From positions 9,441,544 to 9,505,543 of the forward strand of contig JARUPZ010000025.1 in the NCBI GenBank assembly GCA_031213475.1: DNA of 64,000 nucleotides, given 5' to 3'. Each line of letters begins with the position of its first letter. The first letter of the stretch is position 1. The translations under genes were made by a program, and so were the position numbers. Positions 62,605-64,000 of this stretch are shown piece by piece. This DNA is from Nereocystis luetkeana. Taxonomy: Eukaryota > Sar > Phaeophyceae > Laminariales > Laminariaceae. A model generated the notes under the pieces. It saw only the letters and a list, made by a program, of their open reading frames with translations, was not told where the DNA came from and made no database searches.

Positions 62605-64000
62605 ATGGCCGAGAAAGCTTCCTCCACCGACATGCCCGGCGCCCCTTCCCCCGACACCATCAACCCCCGCGAGGCGAGGTATGCCGCAAGGTCCTCTCGC
62701 GCCACGGACGATGACACTCCCGGACGAAACCATTCTGAGTGACCTCGCTCTACACCCCACCACACCGGGATCTTCTCCACTGGGAGCAGGCACGGCCAGT
62801 GCCGAGCCTACCATCAAACCGGAAGTCTCCGCACAGGAAACTTCCACCCCTGCTCTCAATCCGGGGCACTACCAAGGCGATCCCACGGCTCTCCGTGAGC
62901 GCCGCGCGGCCCTCAAAGCCCACCACGAGCAGCTCCTCCTTCTTGCGAAAGAGAGCGCTGACCTCTTACTCGTGTTACCGCCCTCTCCTACCCCTTCCTC
63001 GAACCCCTTCGACCCCACCTACGAGACTGCAGCTGCGACCACGGCCCCCACGGCCCAACCGCAGCCGTCGGCTCCGCACCCTGGACCACCCTTTACGTCC
63101 GCCGCGATGTCTAGGACCACCACCTCCCAGCGCCCCCTAAACCAAGCTGAGACCACAATGTCCCAGACACCACTACCGGTCCAATCCTTGCCAGCCCCCA
63201 AACCCACTGGGCACCGGCAACCGCAGACGTTCGGCTTTGAGTCAAATGACTGGGTCTTTCTGGACGCCAAGCTCCGCTGGATGCAGAGTACACGCGACCC
63301 GATAGCCTCAGAGGTCTCTATAGCGGCACACCGCGTCTGGCGACTGTTCACACCCGACTGCGACCCGTCGATCACCTTCGTTCTGGCCCGCGCCGCCACC
63401 GAGGGTGCCTCGTCCGAGTTTATCGGGGCCGCCAACACCCTTTTACTTGAGCTAAGGTATTTCCACTCCAACGCCGGCCGCGGCTACGTGTGGAACCCGA
63501 CCGAGTCTCGACCCACCCCTCCGACACCCCCAACCACCCGTCCCACGACGAACACACCGTCACCATCGACACCGCCCCACGCCCCTTCGACACCGGCCAC
63601 CACAACGACAGCGCTCCCCTCTACACGAGCGCTCGGCCTGACGACAGGAGCCACTACGGAGCCCATGACGGAAGCGGAACGACGCAGTGTCCGGCGCCTC
63701 TACGCCGGGGTCGATATGCGCAAGTTTAGTGCGCTCGTGCGACTCCCATGCCCGGACAACATCGAACCTGCCGTTTACCTAGGCATGTTCCTGGCCAGCG
63801 TCAAGCTGGTCCTTGGCGAGATCCTGATCGTGCGCGACGATTCAGAGAAACAATCGTTCGACACACCCCCGTGGGTAGCGGGATGGGATGCCCCACTCCA
63901 ACGGAGTTTTCGCAAGGCGCTGTCGTCCCCCCAGGTCATGGCATCGCCACTGCCCCGCCTCATCGATGATTTCTTCGTAGAAGTGCGCCAAGAACTCACC
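62605..64000 (+). CDS. Long Pro/Thr-rich protein, open at right edge
   Basis: Two overlapping frames. The first starts at ATG 62605 (MAEKASSTDMPGAPSPDTIN) and stops at 62742 after 45 residues. The second, in the +1 frame, is open from ATG 62711 for 430 codons to the end of the window. It has an Ala/Pro/Thr-rich N-terminal part, a first compact region (GFESNDWVFLDAKLRWMQST, about 63230-63480), a Thr/Pro linker (63495-63660), and a second compact region (RRLYAGVDMRKFSALVRLP ... GMFLASVKLVLGEILIV). GC is higher than in the surroundings. It may be a gag-like or ORF1-like retroelement protein or a host gene; no zinc knuckle or enzyme motif is seen. The frames join with a one-base change near 62718 or a +1 shift. 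Confidence 0.6.

Noticed and set aside
1-64000. CRISPR arrays, rRNA genes, bacterial operons
   Set aside because: No regularly spaced direct repeats with unique spacers, no rRNA-like sequence and no bacterial gene organisation were seen.

Overview
This is eukaryotic nuclear DNA made mostly of transposable elements, many inserted into one another. Signs of a eukaryote are tRNA-derived SINE heads with A and B boxes, exon-like segments with GT/AG junctions, non-LTR and Copia-type LTR retrotransposons, DNA-transposon MITEs, a satellite of about 170 bp, and many CTG/CAG, AC and long G/C homopolymer runs. The Copia integrases together with CTG and poly-C richness would fit a stramenopile such as a brown alga. 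That is a guess; nothing here proves the lineage.

Layout. 1-11.3 kb is mostly unassigned, with a few minus-strand exon-like segments (4.8-6.8 kb). 11.3-14.2 kb is a minus-strand LINE split by an hAT-like element. 14.2-17.7 kb holds minisatellite, duplicated segments, a perfect-TIR MITE and a tRNA-derived SINE. 17.75-19.85 kb is a second hAT-like element with long subterminal arrays. 20.0-23.7 kb is a LINE whose 3' end is tandemly duplicated and carries a second SINE. 24-31 kb has LINE tails, MITEs, a decayed LINE and a tRNA-Ser-headed SINE. 31.4-34.3 kb is the most complete LINE copy, with RT motifs present but the frame broken. 34.4-40.4 kb is more LINE and MITE debris plus a strong signal-peptide first exon (35.7 kb). 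40.7-43.85 kb is a third hAT-like element with a perfect 8-bp duplication. 45.0-45.9 kb is a dimeric satellite. 45.9-52.8 kb is a minus-strand Copia element with gag, protease, integrase, RT and RNase H, all broken. 52.8-55.9 kb is a gag-only LTR element that carries the same dimeric satellite, followed by an inverted LTR piece and a separate Copia integrase. 57.4-60.2 kb holds another TIR element, a SINE and a LINE tail. From 62.6 kb to the right edge a long open frame (430 codons and still open) encodes an unrecognised Pro/Thr-rich protein.

The most unusual signal cuts across this layout. The 9-mer TACCAGGTA / TACCTGGTA occurs 15 times by eye, against about 0.5 expected. At some sites it is a 7-bp insertion at a TA relative to sister repeats, and it also occurs in tandem. 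It behaves like a TA-targeting footprint or micro-insertion whose source is not visible here. A second theme is that each hAT-like element carries its own subterminal minisatellite. All coordinates and matches were read by eye without alignment tools, so repeat ends may be off by several bases.
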